Shown one piece after another: positions 12,196 through 23,924 of a stretch of DNA of 64,000 nucleotides. Each line of letters starts with the position of its first letter. The first letter of the stretch is position 1. The notes under the pieces were generated by a model. That model saw nothing but the letters and a program-made list of their open reading frames with translations, was not told the DNA's origin and ran no database searches. The translations under genes were made by a program, and so were the position numbers. This stretch comes from Mesorhabditis belari (lineage: Eukaryota; Nematoda; Chromadorea; Rhabditida; Rhabditidae): positions 1,062,001-1,126,000 of the forward strand of contig CAUEEP010000741.1 in assembly GCA_958450365.1 (NCBI GenBank), read 5' to 3'.

Positions 12196-14414
12196 ATGGT
12201 ACCATCTCTATTGTTCCTCATGGTTCTTCTACTATCGACAACAAGTGCTATTGAGCCGACAAAACCTGCGACAGAGGCGGCAATAGTTGGTGGGTTTTAG
12301 ATTTGAGTTAAAGTTTAAAGTCAAGAATAAGATGTAAACGAAATAAGATTAAAGTCTAAGGGAACAAGAATAAGATAAGATTACGTGACTGTATGTGTTT
12401 CGAAAATTGAAAGCTAAAGTTAAGACGCTTGTAGCGATTATGCAAAACTTCTAGTTAGATACTTTATTACATTCCTACATTTTTGCGATAAAAAGATACG
12501 GGATTCGTTTGATCATAAATATCATAATAAGACTATTTGCTATCATGCAAAGCTTTTGTACGGAAGACCTTTTAATGATATTTGTTTGATCAGACGTCAA
12601 ATTAGTTCAATTTCTATCCTGTATTAATTAGTTTGTTTTAGCTCCCGCTCTCCTTTCACTCGACGCCGTCCCACCTTGCTTCCGGAAGTGCTCCGAAGAA
12701 TATTTCACGAATTTGGAAAACCACTACCTCGCAGGCAATTTGGAAAGTTTTATGGTTTCATCTTGTAGGTGAGTTTTTCAACTATTACTCGTAAAATTTT
12801 CGATTTAGCTCGCTACCAAATGTCGTTCGTTGTTTGAACGCCACATGTGAAGTGAAGGTTCATCGAAATTTTGCAATTGGAGCTCTTTCTGGAATTGAAG
12901 TAAACTTGGGGATTATTCTTTTAAAACTTCAACTTTTAGTATCTTTGCTCGCAAGCACAAACATTTGCAGGAGTACTACCTTGTTCGAAAGTCTACGCGC
13001 ATATTTCTGAAAGTATGTTTCAAAGAGTTAAACTGATTCTTTATTGGCCGAAGTTGTAAGTTAGATGATAGATGATTATTTTGGCCTATTTTAATGTTGA
13101 GTTAATCAGCAACTTATAAAGTATAATTAAACAGACGCTTTACTGCTCAAACAGTTAATTACACCTCATACACGTTTTTTTCAGGATGCAGCCACTGTAA
13201 TTTGTACAAGTCGACTCGCAATCTACTCAACTCAAAGGAAGTGCGCAGAATTCTCCGCAAATCGTCTAGCGCTTACGAAGTGCTCTCATATGCTGGCGAC
13301 TTTTGTGGGTTTGTGGATTCATCAAGAATTTCAGTAACAAAATTTAGAAATTTCACTTGTTCTCTTTTCTGCATGCGGGATTATGTAGACACTTATTGCA
13401 TGAAGAATGGTGCCAAATTTGTGGTGGGTTTCAAGAAACTGCCACACTTTTTAGACTTTTCTTTAGGAAGTTTTTCTTCGACCACTCTCTCGTCTCTACG
13501 CAACTTATATGTCATCAGCGCCGGAAGATCAACGAATTTTAAATGCACAATTGCCTAAACAATGCCGACGACTGATGACAAAAGACACGGTAAGAATTGG
13601 TTAATTCTTAAACGCAACCGTGGTGCTATGTTTCAAAAAAACATGTTCAATTCGGTTTTAAATCAAAAGTCCTCTTCTAATGCAAGTGCAACTTGAATTT
13701 GTTCACGGAATAACGTTAGAGCTTAAAATTTATCAAGTTTTGCAAAAAATTCTAGCGCATGGCTCCGAGTAAAGCTTTTGAGCGCTGTAAATCTAGAACT
13801 GCACTAACAATAAGTTTACAAGGCAAGGGTGTTTCTTTCCTTTATTATTGGCATAATCCATTTATTTTAGCTGAAGACTCTCTTCTTTGATGATGACTTT
13901 ATTCGAGAATTGAATGAATGGGTTGTCGCACACAAGCGCGCACAATTGGAGCGTGCACACCGAAAGAAGAATCCGACGACCGAATTCAAGGTGAGTATTT
14001 TTTATGTTTTTAAGTTCTAACTTTTACTTTAGGGTATCAAGGATCCGTTCTTGGAATTCTTGAAGTCGCTCGAGCGTCCATTTTATTACGGTTTCATCCC
14101 ATTCTGCTTGGTGCTCAACTTAATTGCTTTGGTGATTAGTATTGTAAGTTTTTATAATATACTAATCTATGCTAAAGGGCCGTAAGCGTATTGGGTGAAT
14201 AAATTTAGATATATGGGTTTTTTTATTAATTATTTAACTCAAATTATCGAATATGTAATTTTCATTTTAGATTTACTGCGTTCGAACAACGGAAAGCGTC
14301 CGAAAGGCTTCATTGATACAAGTTGAGAGAAACCCGGGCAACTACATGGACCTCCGAAAGAAAACGATCAATCACATACAAACGCAAACGCGAAGACACA
14401 TGAAGAATCTTTAA
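12196..14414 (+). CDS. Secreted/type I membrane Cys-rich protein, 360 aa
   Basis: Ten exons join in perfect phase: 12196-12289, 12642-12768, 12809-12899, 12940-13012, 13185-13308, 13348-13423, 13467-13589, 13871-13990, 14033-14143, 14271-14414. The start ATG follows directly after a TTTTAG acceptor-like site and opens a signal peptide (MVPSLLFLMVLLLSTTSA). The ectodomain has many cysteines, often paired (PCFRKC, RCLNATC, RCSHC, FTCSLFC). A single membrane span lies near the C-terminus (FIPFCLVLNLIALVISIIYC), followed by a basic tail with many Arg and Lys. The pattern is reminiscent of the nematode chondroitin proteoglycan 4 (CPG4-type) domain, but that is a weak guess. Introns 3-6 are about 40-170 nt. 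It ends 236 bp from the convergent LAMP gene. Confidence 0.8.
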
Positions 14415-14650
14415 CGACTTGTGAATTATCAGTTTGCATTTTAAACATTCTATTGGTCAGGTATGAGTTTTTAAACTTTGACAATTTTATTGTTTACTTT
14501 TTCACTTTTCTTCCAATCATGCATTACTAAGTTATGATCTCGTGTACAGCATTTGTGATTCTTTGATGCTTATTTGAGTGCTGTTAAAGCTTTTCATATA
14601 AGTGGGTGAGTAAATGACCTTTTTATTAAAATATTTACAGGGTTTAGGAC

Positions 14651-17041
14651 TTATTCTTCATCTTCTTCATTCTCCTCATCGTCGATCGCCTTGTTTTCAT
14701 AGTGGGAGTGAGGATTGACCATGTTGATGACCTCTGGTGGTAGTCGAGAACGGTAAACCTGAAACAAAATTTCAGGATCTGTTTTAAGATGGATTGCTCG
14801 TACACTTTGCGTAAAGTTTCTTAGTATTTTTGACCTACCAAGTAAACAACCAAAGTGATCACAGTCAGTCCAGCGAGCACACCGCCAACAATGATTGGCA
14901 CTTTGTCGGTGTTGTGCTGATCGGCTGGACACGTCTCGCCTGAAAATGTTTGTATTTCGCATTTGCCTTCATGTTAGCAAGTTTGCTAAACCACACCTTT
15001 AAATTACTTGAATAATTGATTTGAGATAATACAAATAAAACAAACTTTGATCAAAATTCGATCCACTTGAAATCTTGAAAGCCTGTAGTTTGAGAAGACT
15101 GAATTGAATGCTAAAATTAGATCATTCGAAATATCTTTCAGTATTTTTTTTACTATGCAAGCGGCCCTTTCTTGATATCGTCGTTGATCGCGAATTTCTG
15201 CTTGCTTGGACAGTTGAGTGAGTAGGATTTCGAAGCATAGATTGTATCAGCGAGATCCGGTGGATTCTTTGGATCAACGTATTGCACGTAGGTGTGTGCT
15301 GAAAAGCTTAAAGTAATGAGTGGATACAAAATAGTTTTGGAAAAGTTCTTATTTGAAAGATGTTAGCTGACTTACAATCTCCAGACGGATTGACGAAATG
15401 TGGATCGCTCGTGTAGTTTGCTGTGATGTTTACCTGAAACATTGTTTAAAGTATATCGATCGATCATGATCAGAATCAAAATCGAATTAGCAATATTGTG
15501 ACACTTTGCGATAACAAACTTGATAAAGCATCCATTGTCGATCGCCGAGATTGAGCGCTTCCGTTTTCGTAAATGTAAATGCCGCTTTCCAGCCGGGCAT
15601 CTGGAAAAAAGTTTGACTTTGCTTAGATTTTCGTGATCTTTTTATTAAACAAACTTGTTAGTAAAGCCTTTTTAGAAACCATTTAGCAAAAAAACACAAT
15701 TTGAATCTCATTGTGAACTATAGATCTTTTTCTTCCGAATACCGTTGAATGGTTTCACTGCATTGTTTTTCTCTACCCTCTACCCTGAAAACTTACGTGA
15801 TCGAAATCGAGGACGAGTTGCTGCGAATCTTTTGCCTCTCCATTGATGTACACTTTATCATTGCAGTTACCACTAGGCGTTGAGGCGGCAGGAATTGTAA
15901 GAGAGACATCTTTCTAAATTTTATGCATTTCTGCTGACATTGGTAAATAATCTGTTTCAAATTCGCTTCATTTCCATAATTGTCAGTAAGATTTTCTTCC
16001 CTTTTAATGAAAAGTGGCAAAAAGCCGGTTTTTCCTCATCTTTCAATAATTTTTTCTAAGCGCTGGTTAATGCTAAAAATATGTGTTATCTCAAAAAATC
16101 ACTCATCCTCTCTACTTTAATTTGATAACTAAGCGCGAAAAAACAAACGTCTGGGCGCTGAGAAATGAGCGGTTCTTTAAGAGTAAACTTAGACTACGCG
16201 ACGCTCTTATAACCGCGCTTCTATTAGAGTATTTACTCTAATACTTAACGAGCAGAACTGTTTCAAATACCGTAAAGCTTCAGTTCCTTGACTCACAGTA
16301 TATCTGCGCAAAAAGCATTTCATTACCTACAGATATTTACACTGAATTCTACTTGAAAGACATCTTTAATTTATTTTAAATAGTTACTTTATGAACTCTG
16401 AAGTAAACTTTAGCTTTTAGGTCTTGGGAGCTTTTAAGTTGCGGCCACTGGAAATCGTCCAATGAAAATGAAAATGAAAATCATCCAATCGTCAAAATTC
16501 GACGCAAATCTCACCTGTTCTTGTGCTGTTCCCGAATAGTAGGAGAGAGTGAGATCAATCTGTGCATACATGATAATGCAGTTTCCTCCGGTAGCTCCGT
16601 CAACGAATGTCCATTGTCCTCTTTGAGAGGCGCTAGCACCAGCCGCTTGACAACCACGAAACAGAAGGAAAACTGAAATGATACCTATGCCCGTATCCAT
16701 GAACGTTTCAAACGGTTTGGTATTCCAAATGCGAAAAATTCCAAACCGTTTCACTAAGCGATGAGTTAGTTTTTGAATCTATTTTTTGGAGTTGTTATGC
16801 AATGGATAATTGTGTTCAACTATTTCAAAAAAGTATCTCAAAGAGTGAAATCATCGCTTAGTAAAATGGTTTGGAATTTTGCGCACTTGAAATTCCAAAC
16901 CGTTTGGAAAGTTCATGGATACGGGCACTGATTGCTTTTGATAAGCTTCGATGGCGATTAATCCGAAAACGACAATCCAAAAGTCGTATTGAGATTTTCA
17001 ATCACAAAGATGAAGTCACCTGTCGATATTAGCAGCAGCAT
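14651..17041 (-). CDS. LAMP-family lysosome/endosome membrane glycoprotein, 277 aa
   Basis: Nine exons join in phase: 17041-17020, 16672-16515, 15913-15797, 15600-15520, 15433-15376, 15298-15154, 15110-15067, 14939-14839, 14758-14651. The signal peptide MLLLISTVFLLFRGCQAAGA is split by intron 1. The single lumenal LAMP domain is recognised by GGNCIIMYAQIDLTLSY, LVLDFDHMPGW, YSLNCPSKQKFAIND, LKLQAFKIS and the closing ETCPAD. The span is VPIIVGGVLAGLTVITLVVY, followed by a 36-residue tail ending in acidic residues (DDEENEEDEE). Classical LAMPs and C. elegans LMP-1 end in a GYxxPhi lysosomal signal; this tail has none, so UNC-46/BAD-LAMP-like or LMP-2-like sorting is possible. Exon 7 is only 44 nt. 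A poly(A) signal AATAAA lies at 14627-14622. A MITE sits in intron 1. Confidence 0.9.
16688..16927. mobile_element. 240-bp MITE in intron 1 of the LAMP gene
   Basis: The ends are inverted copies of TGCCCGTATCCATGAAC, and the palindrome continues inward (AACGGTTTGGAATT, then CGCTTAGTAAAATGG on one arm). There is no ORF of its own. A TA duplication is not visible, so the superfamily is unclear. It ends about 15 nt from the intron's 3' splice site. Confidence 0.75.
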
Positions 17042-17426
17042 GAATCAAGAATAATAGATCTAAACAAAAATCACAAGAAATAATCAATCAATCGAAAGAA
17101 ATCTCAACGATTCTTGTTATCAGCCGGACTTGCGCTTTCGGAAATTAATATGGTCATAAAAGACCAGTAAAAATTTCTGACAAGGGACTTTGACTTGTCA
17201 CCAGTAGGCGGAAATTTCGAATTCTTTTAGATTGCAGAAAATTTACAGAATTCTCTGAAACTGAATTATCGCTTGAGAGAGTTTCACTCGAAAAATCGAT
17301 CGCTTTCTTGCTAGCAATGGCCTTATCTGATTAGAAAGAGCAAGAGCAATGACTAGAAACTAGTCACAAAAGAAAAAGAAGCAGACAGTCGGTAATAATT
17401 CCAAATAAATGCAGCTTTGGAAACGG

Positions 17427-17890
17427 GAGTGGGACAAATACGACTTATTTTTGTGCACCCGAACATTTAGGCTTAGCAACATTTAGCAAAGTAGGCTTTG
17501 CTCTCGGGTATGCTTTGCGTTTTCGCGTTCTCATTCTCGTCGTTCGCTTCTCCACTTTCTCCGGTTGACCATCATGCAAGTTTCCCGGTTGACCATCATG
17601 CAAATTCTCCGGTTGACTATCAATTAAGTTCGCCGGTTGACCATCATTCAAGTTGTTTCCTTGCTCGTCGTTGTAGACTCGTAAATGTTCCCGTTCCTCC
17701 TCGAGGAAGCCGTTCAGCTCATTTTCTCGACGATCTCTCATTCCGCGAATCCGTTCACTCATCGTTACCTAAAAAATATTATTTAGATAGAAACTGGCAA
17801 TTGAAAAGTGATAAAAAAGAAAACAGAAAAAAATGGGAATGGGACAAATGCTACTTATTTTTGGACAGCCGAACATTTGCGCCTTTTTCT
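17427..17890. repeat. Two direct partial copies of the TGGGACAAAT foldback family
   Basis: Segments at about 17427-17475 and 17832-17885 share GGGARTGGGACAAAT, then ACTTATTTTTG and CCGAACATTT, in the same orientation. They resemble an end of the foldback elements at 11.4 and 61.2 kb. Confidence 0.55.
17445..17762 (-). CDS. Hypothetical 105-aa basic protein with NLxDGQP repeats
   Basis: An ATG at 17762, six bases after a TTTTTAG acceptor-like site, opens a frame of 105 codons ending TAA at 17445. It starts MSERIRGMRDRRENELNG, has four tandem seven- to ten-residue repeats of the type NLHDGQPG, then a basic run (TRMRTRKRKAYPRAK). The last codons overlap a dispersed repeat related to the foldback at 11.4 kb, which counts against a conserved C-terminus. 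It lies upstream of the LAMP start on the same strand. No family recognised. Confidence 0.3.
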   Translation of the reverse strand: MSERIRGMRDRRENELNGFLEEEREHLRVYNDEQGNNLNDGQPANLIDSQPENLHDGQPGNLHDGQPEKVEKRTTRMRTRKRKAYPRAKPTLLNVAKPKCSGAQK

Positions 17891-18206
17891 GCACACTCTG
17901 CCTATTAGCGCACCTCTTTTTTTTAAAAAGCTCTAAAAAAGCTAATATTAACAAATTTCTCTTCAAAAATTTGTTTTTCTAGGTGATTTTAGGGCGTAGA
18001 ATTTAAATTTTGATATAGAAGAGCTTGTGGAAGCAAACGGATGGAGTTATGCATAGGGAAAAGCGACAATTCTCTGTAATTTGACCTCTGTTTCTCTTTA
18101 TCTGGTCTTGGTCTTGGTCTTCAAATTGGTCTTTCAAACTTGAGGCTAAGCTTTATACACAAAGAATTACCTAAAAAAATTTGTGTTTTTTTTAGTTTTC
18201 GATCTA

Positions 18207-18792
18207 TTGGGTTGATGGAAAAGTCCTTTCCGATTTTTTGGGAGAGTACCTTAAATTTGTCCAATTTTGACGTTTTATAGCTCATCCTAAAGCTGAATTT
18301 AAGACGGATCGATTGGTAAAAACCGTTTTGAGATATCTCTTTTTTTAAAAAGTTTCTAACAGCTATTTTAGTAAAGGGCGTTTTCAGAGAAAAACGAGAA
18401 AAACGAAGGAAAATCGCGAAAAGCGGCGGAAAGGCTATTGATCTGAGGGTCGCTGGTTCGACTTTCACCGGTGACAATATTTTTCAAAAATTTGTTGCTA
18501 AGATTCTGAAAATGCGTGTATAGGGGTTATTTTTGACGCTGATCACGAAACACATGTTTTTAGCCTAGGTTTCTGCACGGAAAACTAACGAAACGTGAAA
18601 ACAGTCATTTTTTGGCTCTGCCGCCCTTTACTAAAATAGCTGTAAAAACTTTTAGAAAAGAGATATCTCAAAACAGTTTTTACCAATCGATCCGTCTTGA
18701 ATTCAGCTTTAGGATAAGCTATAAAACATCAAAATTGGACAAATTTAAGGTACTCTCCCAAAAAATCGGAAAGGACTTTTCCATCAACCCAA
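18207..18792. mobile_element. 586-bp MITE with mariner-type ends and a tRNA-like insert
   Basis: The ends are perfect inverted repeats of TTGGGTTGATGGAAAAGTCC and the arms stay paired for about 210 bp. TA dinucleotides flank it at 18205-18206 and 18793-18794. The ends resemble the mariner-type ends of the element at 48,981. Between the arms lies a tRNA-like box B segment (GCTGGTTCGACTTTCACC) around 18450-18470. A truncated relative, again next to tRNA-like modules, is at 52.9-53.4 kb. Confidence 0.8.
18421..18476 (+). repeat. tRNA-like module (box B half)
   Basis: GGTTCGACTTTCACC resembles a T-arm and is followed by GGTGAC. The 5' half is not convincing as a tRNA, so this is a tRNA-derived fragment, not a tRNA gene. 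Confidence 0.4.
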
Positions 18793-18794
18793 TA

Positions 18795-19510
18795 GAAAGG
18801 CTCATTTGAAACTTGGAGTTTTTCCAATTGAACCTTAGAGCTTATGAATCAAACCAAGCCAAAATTAGGTACATTTCTGAGAAAGATGATAGAAAATTCA
18901 ATAACTTATTGAACTTATTTATCGATAAATTGAATATTTTATTGATAAATTGAACTTTTTATCGATAAATTGAACTTTGACAAGACAAAGATTGAATTTT
19001 TGACCAGACTTTCGTTAAAATTTTATCCACATATCTTTAGGTAGCTTTCTTTAGGCTTTAGCTTTCTTTTTCTTCTTAAACTTTGAAATTCCCCCACTCA
19101 AATCCAATGAAACATAAGTCTTTAAGCTTTCTTCTCAAAAAAAAGCCTAAATTTCAAGTTTCAAATCAAATCTTCCCCAATTCGATTTGTCTCGAGACGT
19201 TCCTTTCTTTCTCTTCATTTGAAGAGTGAAATCTAAAACGAAAGGGTTTTTTTGCCCAAAGAATTCAGCAGACACAATTTTTGTGGCAATTGAGGCCCAC
19301 TCTTTCGGAAATAACACCTCCAAAATCCGGAAAAGGAAGAAATAAAAGAGGAAGGGTGAGAAAAGAAAAGAAACCAAAGAATTTCTCATTTTCACTATGG
19401 TTTATTTTAAAAGAAATAAAGCTTAAAGAATTATTTAGAGAAAACGCTTTAAAGAAGCATTTTGAAATGTCAACTTTTGTTGTATAAAAGCAAACGGTTT
19501 CGCATTCGGT
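18795..19510. other. No gene seen
   Basis: AT-rich DNA with short tandem repeats of TTATCGATAAATTGAA near 18910-18980. ORFs near 19147-19487 overlap on both strands and show no recognisable content. Confidence 0.3.
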
Positions 19511-19705
19511 TTATAATATCTACCGTAAATACTGTAATAGTACCGCACCCCCATAACGACGGTGCAGAGCGTTGGGTAGTCTAGCTTTGAACGAGTGTTT
19601 CTCGACACTGGTTTATGTTACAATGCGCGCTTAGGTATCAAAAAATAGCCCTCAATTTCAGCAATTTTTTGATACCAAAGACGCATTTTTTGAAAGTACG
19701 GGTGC

Positions 19706-19876
19706 TTTGAAAAAAATGAAATACTAAAAAACTTTCGCGACTACGCGACTGTACGAGGGGAATGGGGTACTATTATAGAATTTACGGTAATTATGCCTCA
19801 AACTTTACTGTAATAGTACCCCAGCCCCCTCGTACAGTCGCGTAGTCGCAAAAGTTTTTTAGTATTTCATTTTTTC
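19706..19876. repeat. Large hairpin repeat
   Basis: Arms containing CGACTACGCGACTGTACGAG and GGGGTACTATTA are repeated as inverted copies on each side of a centre near 19,780-19,800. A partial relative of the inner motif (ACTGTAATAGTACC) lies near 19,530-19,550, so the full element may begin at about 19,515. Confidence 0.6.
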
Positions 19877-19985
19877 AAAGCAGTCGGCAGAGAACCCTTA
19901 TAATTATGCATGTTTCAGGTTTAAAATGAAAATGCGAAAATTTGGAGCCGAAGGCCTTTATAAGGGTTCTCTCACGGGTCTCCGA

Positions 19986-20065
19986 GGTGGGTTGATAGTG
20001 TAGTGGATCCAATGCTGGCATACGAGGCGAGCGCTGATTTTTCTTGCTCGGGTTCGATTCGTTCT
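19986..20065 (+). repeat. tRNA-like module
   Basis: GATAGTGTAGTGGATCCAA resembles a D-arm/box A, and GGGTTCGATTCGTTC resembles a box B. No acceptor stem closes around it. Confidence 0.4.
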
Positions 20066-20688
20066 TTGCAAAACTTTTTACTAGAAAGTCATTTTGCAAA
20101 GAAGAATGGCAAAGAGACTGCTTTAGAGTCTTACAATTAAGACAATTAAGACTTGTTCTCTTGAAAGCAATCTTTCTTCTTACAAGATCAAAAGTCTTCA
20201 TTATATCCTATTTTTCGAAACATCTTCAACTTTCAAAAGAACTCCAAAGCGAAATCCTCTAATCCCCTCGTTTTCTCCAAAACTAAAATCTTTTGAAATT
20301 TTAATGATCCGTGTCGAGATTTTGGAGGATTGGCCGAAAAATCTGACTCAAAAATTTCGCAAATCCATCTCTTTGAGGAATTTTTGTGAACGAATCTCCG
20401 GAAGTCTACACGAGCAGTCAAATGATTTCAAATATTTGAGAAAAAGACGTAGTTTCTCGTTTTTTCCCTCTCGGAAACACCTTTTCTTAAGAAAAATCGA
20501 CAAGTTTCAGAAATCGGATCCTTTCTTTTCTTTCGAGAATTCTTTGAACTCTTTAGATTCTAGTTTTGCAACAGTTTTTTTTTCACTTGTTTCTTTTCAC
20601 TTGTTTCTTTTCACTTGTTTCTTTTCAAAGTTTATTTCACTTGTTTCCTTTCGTTTGATCTAATTTGCAGCATTTAGATTAGCTTCTA

Positions 20689-21262
20689 TTAGGTGTGTGA
20701 AAAAGTAATCCACGTTTTTAACGTTTAAATATAAAAGACCATAAGTTTCGTTAAAATAATTTTTATTCAACGAAGTAATCACCATTCGAAAGAACAACCT
20801 TTTGCCAACGTTCTACAAGTAAAGACATTCCACGATAATAAAAATCTTGGTCCTTAGAGGCGAAGAAAAGAGCAACCTCGGTTTTGACATCTTCTTCGGA
20901 ATTGAATTGAATTGAACGGTTTATTGGCCAAAAAGTTAGACAGAGACAAGAATAAATAATAATCAGATGGAGAAAGGTCTGGACTATAAGGTGGATGTGA
21001 TAAAACCTCCCATCCAACACTCTGGATTTTTGGCCGAGTCTGTAAAGAGACATGTGGTCGCGCGTTATCGTTCATGCGGTATCCATTTGTCCAAATTTTT
21101 GATAAAATTCATGGCATTCAAGCGTTTCCTTACGGTTGACCCATCACAATTTAATGTAAGGCCTATTTCTGAAGAGGTTGAACGAGGGTTTTCGAGAAGA
21201 CAGCGTCTTATTTGGTCATCAGATAAAAATAAAAAACGTGGATTACTTTTTCACACACCTAA
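20689..21262 (-). mobile_element. 574-bp internally deleted mariner
   Basis: The terminal inverted repeats TTAGGTGTGTGAAAAAGTAA and TCCACG match perfectly at both ends. The left flank is TA (20687-20688) and the right flank is TG, a likely decayed TA. Confidence 0.85.
20763..21230 (-). pseudogene. Transposase remnant with central deletion
   Basis: Read on the minus strand, an N-terminal helix-turn-helix piece (NPRSTSSEIGLTLNCDGST, then KWIPHE) runs straight into the second catalytic block NDNARPH. The last block PHPPYSPDLSPSDYYLF follows, and the C-terminus reads ERWQKVVLSNGDYFVE. The stretch holding the first catalytic Asp (the DEKW block) is gone and the junction shifts frame by one base near 21,075. 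It cannot make active transposase, but its ends could be moved by a relative. Confidence 0.8.
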
Positions 21263-22690
21263 TGCAATTTCTACGATTTGAGATCATTTTTTACTAAAAA
21301 AATTCAAAAACGGATCTTTATTCTCTGTTTTTTTAAAATTCTTTTCAAACTTCAAAACTTCAAACTTTTAAACTCTTTTCAAACAAAAGATTTAGTTGAA
21401 TTTTGTTTAAATAAAGTTAGAAGCAAAGAACCAAGTAATCTGAAGTGAATCTCAAGTAAACAAAACCAGGAAATCATTGGAAATTGCTATCTCTACTTGA
21501 GAAAAATCTACTTTGGAAATGTTTACAGAATCGCTTCAGAATTTCAGAAATTTCAGAAATTTCAGAGTAAATTTGGGAAACAATGACTTTAACTTTAACT
21601 TTAACAATGACAAACAAATCAATTACTCACGAAAATCAACCATTTAACTTAACACTATTCAATCATTTATCATTTAAACATTTAAAAACAAATTGAAAAA
21701 TAACTTAAAGCAAGACTTGACGCTAAAGTTAACATTTTAAACTTTAAGGCACTCATAGCCCGTTTGTTTTGATCTTTTAAATGCTTTGATCTTTGTTTTG
21801 ATCTTTGTTTTGACATTTTAATATGTTTTGATCGTTGTTTTGATCTTTTAATATCTTTTGATCTTTGTTTTGATCAGCTTTATCCTCTAAATCAAGTAAA
21901 TTGCCGTAATCTTTGTTATTTGTGATTCTACTATTTAAAAACCACTCTTTGGTTTTTAAACAGTAGAATCCACTCAACCACTTGCCTCAAAACTTTTGCA
22001 AATTCAAAATACAAAATCAAAATCTAGAAATTGCCAGAGATAGTTAAAAAATGATTCAGCTTCCCACAAAACGAGCATTCGTTTGCTTTTTGCTTTTTGC
22101 TTTTTGCGTTTTGCTAATCTCAAAGTTTTAAGGAAAAACTTCGCAGCTTTCATCAAAATGAAACTCATTTCGTGAAAAGGATCCCAAGAACTTTGATCCT
22201 TTTGCATGGCTCAAGACATTGGAGTCAAAGATTGGAAAAAAAAACGTGAGGCCAAATGGTTGATGGACGGGGACCCTTGTGTTCCCCTCTCTGGCTCTCA
22301 TTTTCCCTCCAATTGTCGATGGGATTCATTTCTTTTCTCAGCTCTGATTAAAACTTTTGAGACAAAGAAAAGTTTGCAAAGGCCGTAGGGCTTAGGCGTT
22401 GAGTTTAAGAGTTAAGCTTTTGATTCTCAAGTAGTAGAATGCTTCTTTAGATCTTTAATATTGAAGAAATGCTCTGTTGAGCTTTTCTACAAATCTAGCT
22501 ATAGACTATAGCTTTTCTACAAATCTAGAAATTAGAAGCTTTTCTACAAATCAACAGATTAGAGTGTGTTCCTCACGAGTAATGCATTTTTTAAAACGCA
22601 CACTTGGGAAAAATTATATACGAGCCTTCTATACGAGCGGCGTACTTTTAGCGAAAATTCTGGCAAAAATGAATTGGCACAAAAGCGCCG
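21263..22690. other. No gene seen; short simple repeats
   Basis: Contains direct repeats of TTTGATCTTTG at 21,770-21,880 and three copies of GCTTTTCTACAAATC near 22,480-22,560. Nothing coding could be supported. Confidence 0.3.
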
Positions 22691-22692
22691 AG

Positions 22693-23037
22693 CGCCGTCT
22701 TATATACGAGAGCTGGCTTATCTACGAGAGCTGGCTTATATACGAGCGCCGCCCTATATACGTGCGTCGTATCAGATACGTGTGCCGGCTTATATACGAG
22801 TGCCGTCTTATATACGAGCACCGTCTTATATACGAGTGCCGGCTTATATACGAGCGTCGCCTTATATACGAGCGCCGGCTTATATCCAAACGCCGGCTTA
22901 TATCCAAACGCCGGCTTATATACGAGTGCCGGCTTATATACGAGTGCCGGCTTATATCCAAACGCCGGCTTATATACGAGCACCGGCCTATATACGAGCG
23001 TCGCCTTATATACGAGCGCCGGCTTATATACGAGCAC
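22693..23037. repeat. 18-bp minisatellite
   Basis: About nineteen copies of a unit like CGCCGGCTTATATACGAG, with variants CATCCAAACG and GTGCC. Because 18 is a multiple of three, several frames on both strands stay open throughout (for example RRLIYE and PAYIRA repeats); these ORFs follow from the period, not from selection. Confidence 0.9.
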
Positions 23038-23920
23038 AAATTACCCCGATAATGTGTATCAAGGCATTATTTGTATTATCATTATTTATATTATTATTAA
23101 ATTATTCATAGCTCTGAACCTTTTAACCTTTGGGCTGACCAAAAGGCAATTTTTGATGCTGATTTGCGGCTAGGTTTATTGGGAAGATATTACTTAGTGA
23201 GATATTCGCTTTTGAGGATCAAATTACGACCATCCCTAGTAAGACAGACGACAATGAGGCCGCTCAATTGAGGGCCAGCCCCAACGCCCTCCCCCCACCC
23301 TTTCGTTCCCCCGTTTTTCTTTTCCCCAACCGATCATTACCCTCGTGATTCACGAGAATCCCTCGAAAAATCCGTCTAATTGAAAAAACATCTTTGACTT
23401 TTCACATTTGAAAACAACTCCCATAACAATGACCGTTGCTTTGAATGTTTTGTGAGTAGAGAATTCTCTAATCTGCTATTTGATCTTGTTAATCTCCTCT
23501 AAAGATTAGTGATGTGATTTTTCAAAAACCTTTTTCTATTCTTTGATTTTAAAGGTTTCTAATTTAATTGGCTGATGAATTTTATGAGTTTGAGGCTTTT
23601 GTTTGGTTTGAGGCTCATGGTTTTAAAAGCCTATTGTAATTTTGAATTTGGCTCATTTGCTCAGTTCTTTGGCCGAAAACTTTCGACTTTCAAATCAATT
23701 TTTAACTCTATTTTTATTTTTTGTTTTAAAAGCAAACAGACACATTTAAAGATGACTCTTTTGGAATCATTTCTCATTAAAATAATTATCCATTTTGATG
23801 CCAAAAGCGATAACTTCAGCATTTTCTGGAAACCTTTTCAAATTTTTAGCTTTTAACCTAAATTTGATCTTTTACTTTTACTTTTAACTTATTCTTTTCA
23901 ATAACTAGCTTTGTATTCAT
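23038..23920. other. No gene seen
   Basis: Contains a C-rich block at 23,260-23,330 (GCCCTCCCCCCACCC) of the same style as that near 9.25 kb. Otherwise AT-rich. Confidence 0.3.
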
Positions 23921-23924
23921 TTAG

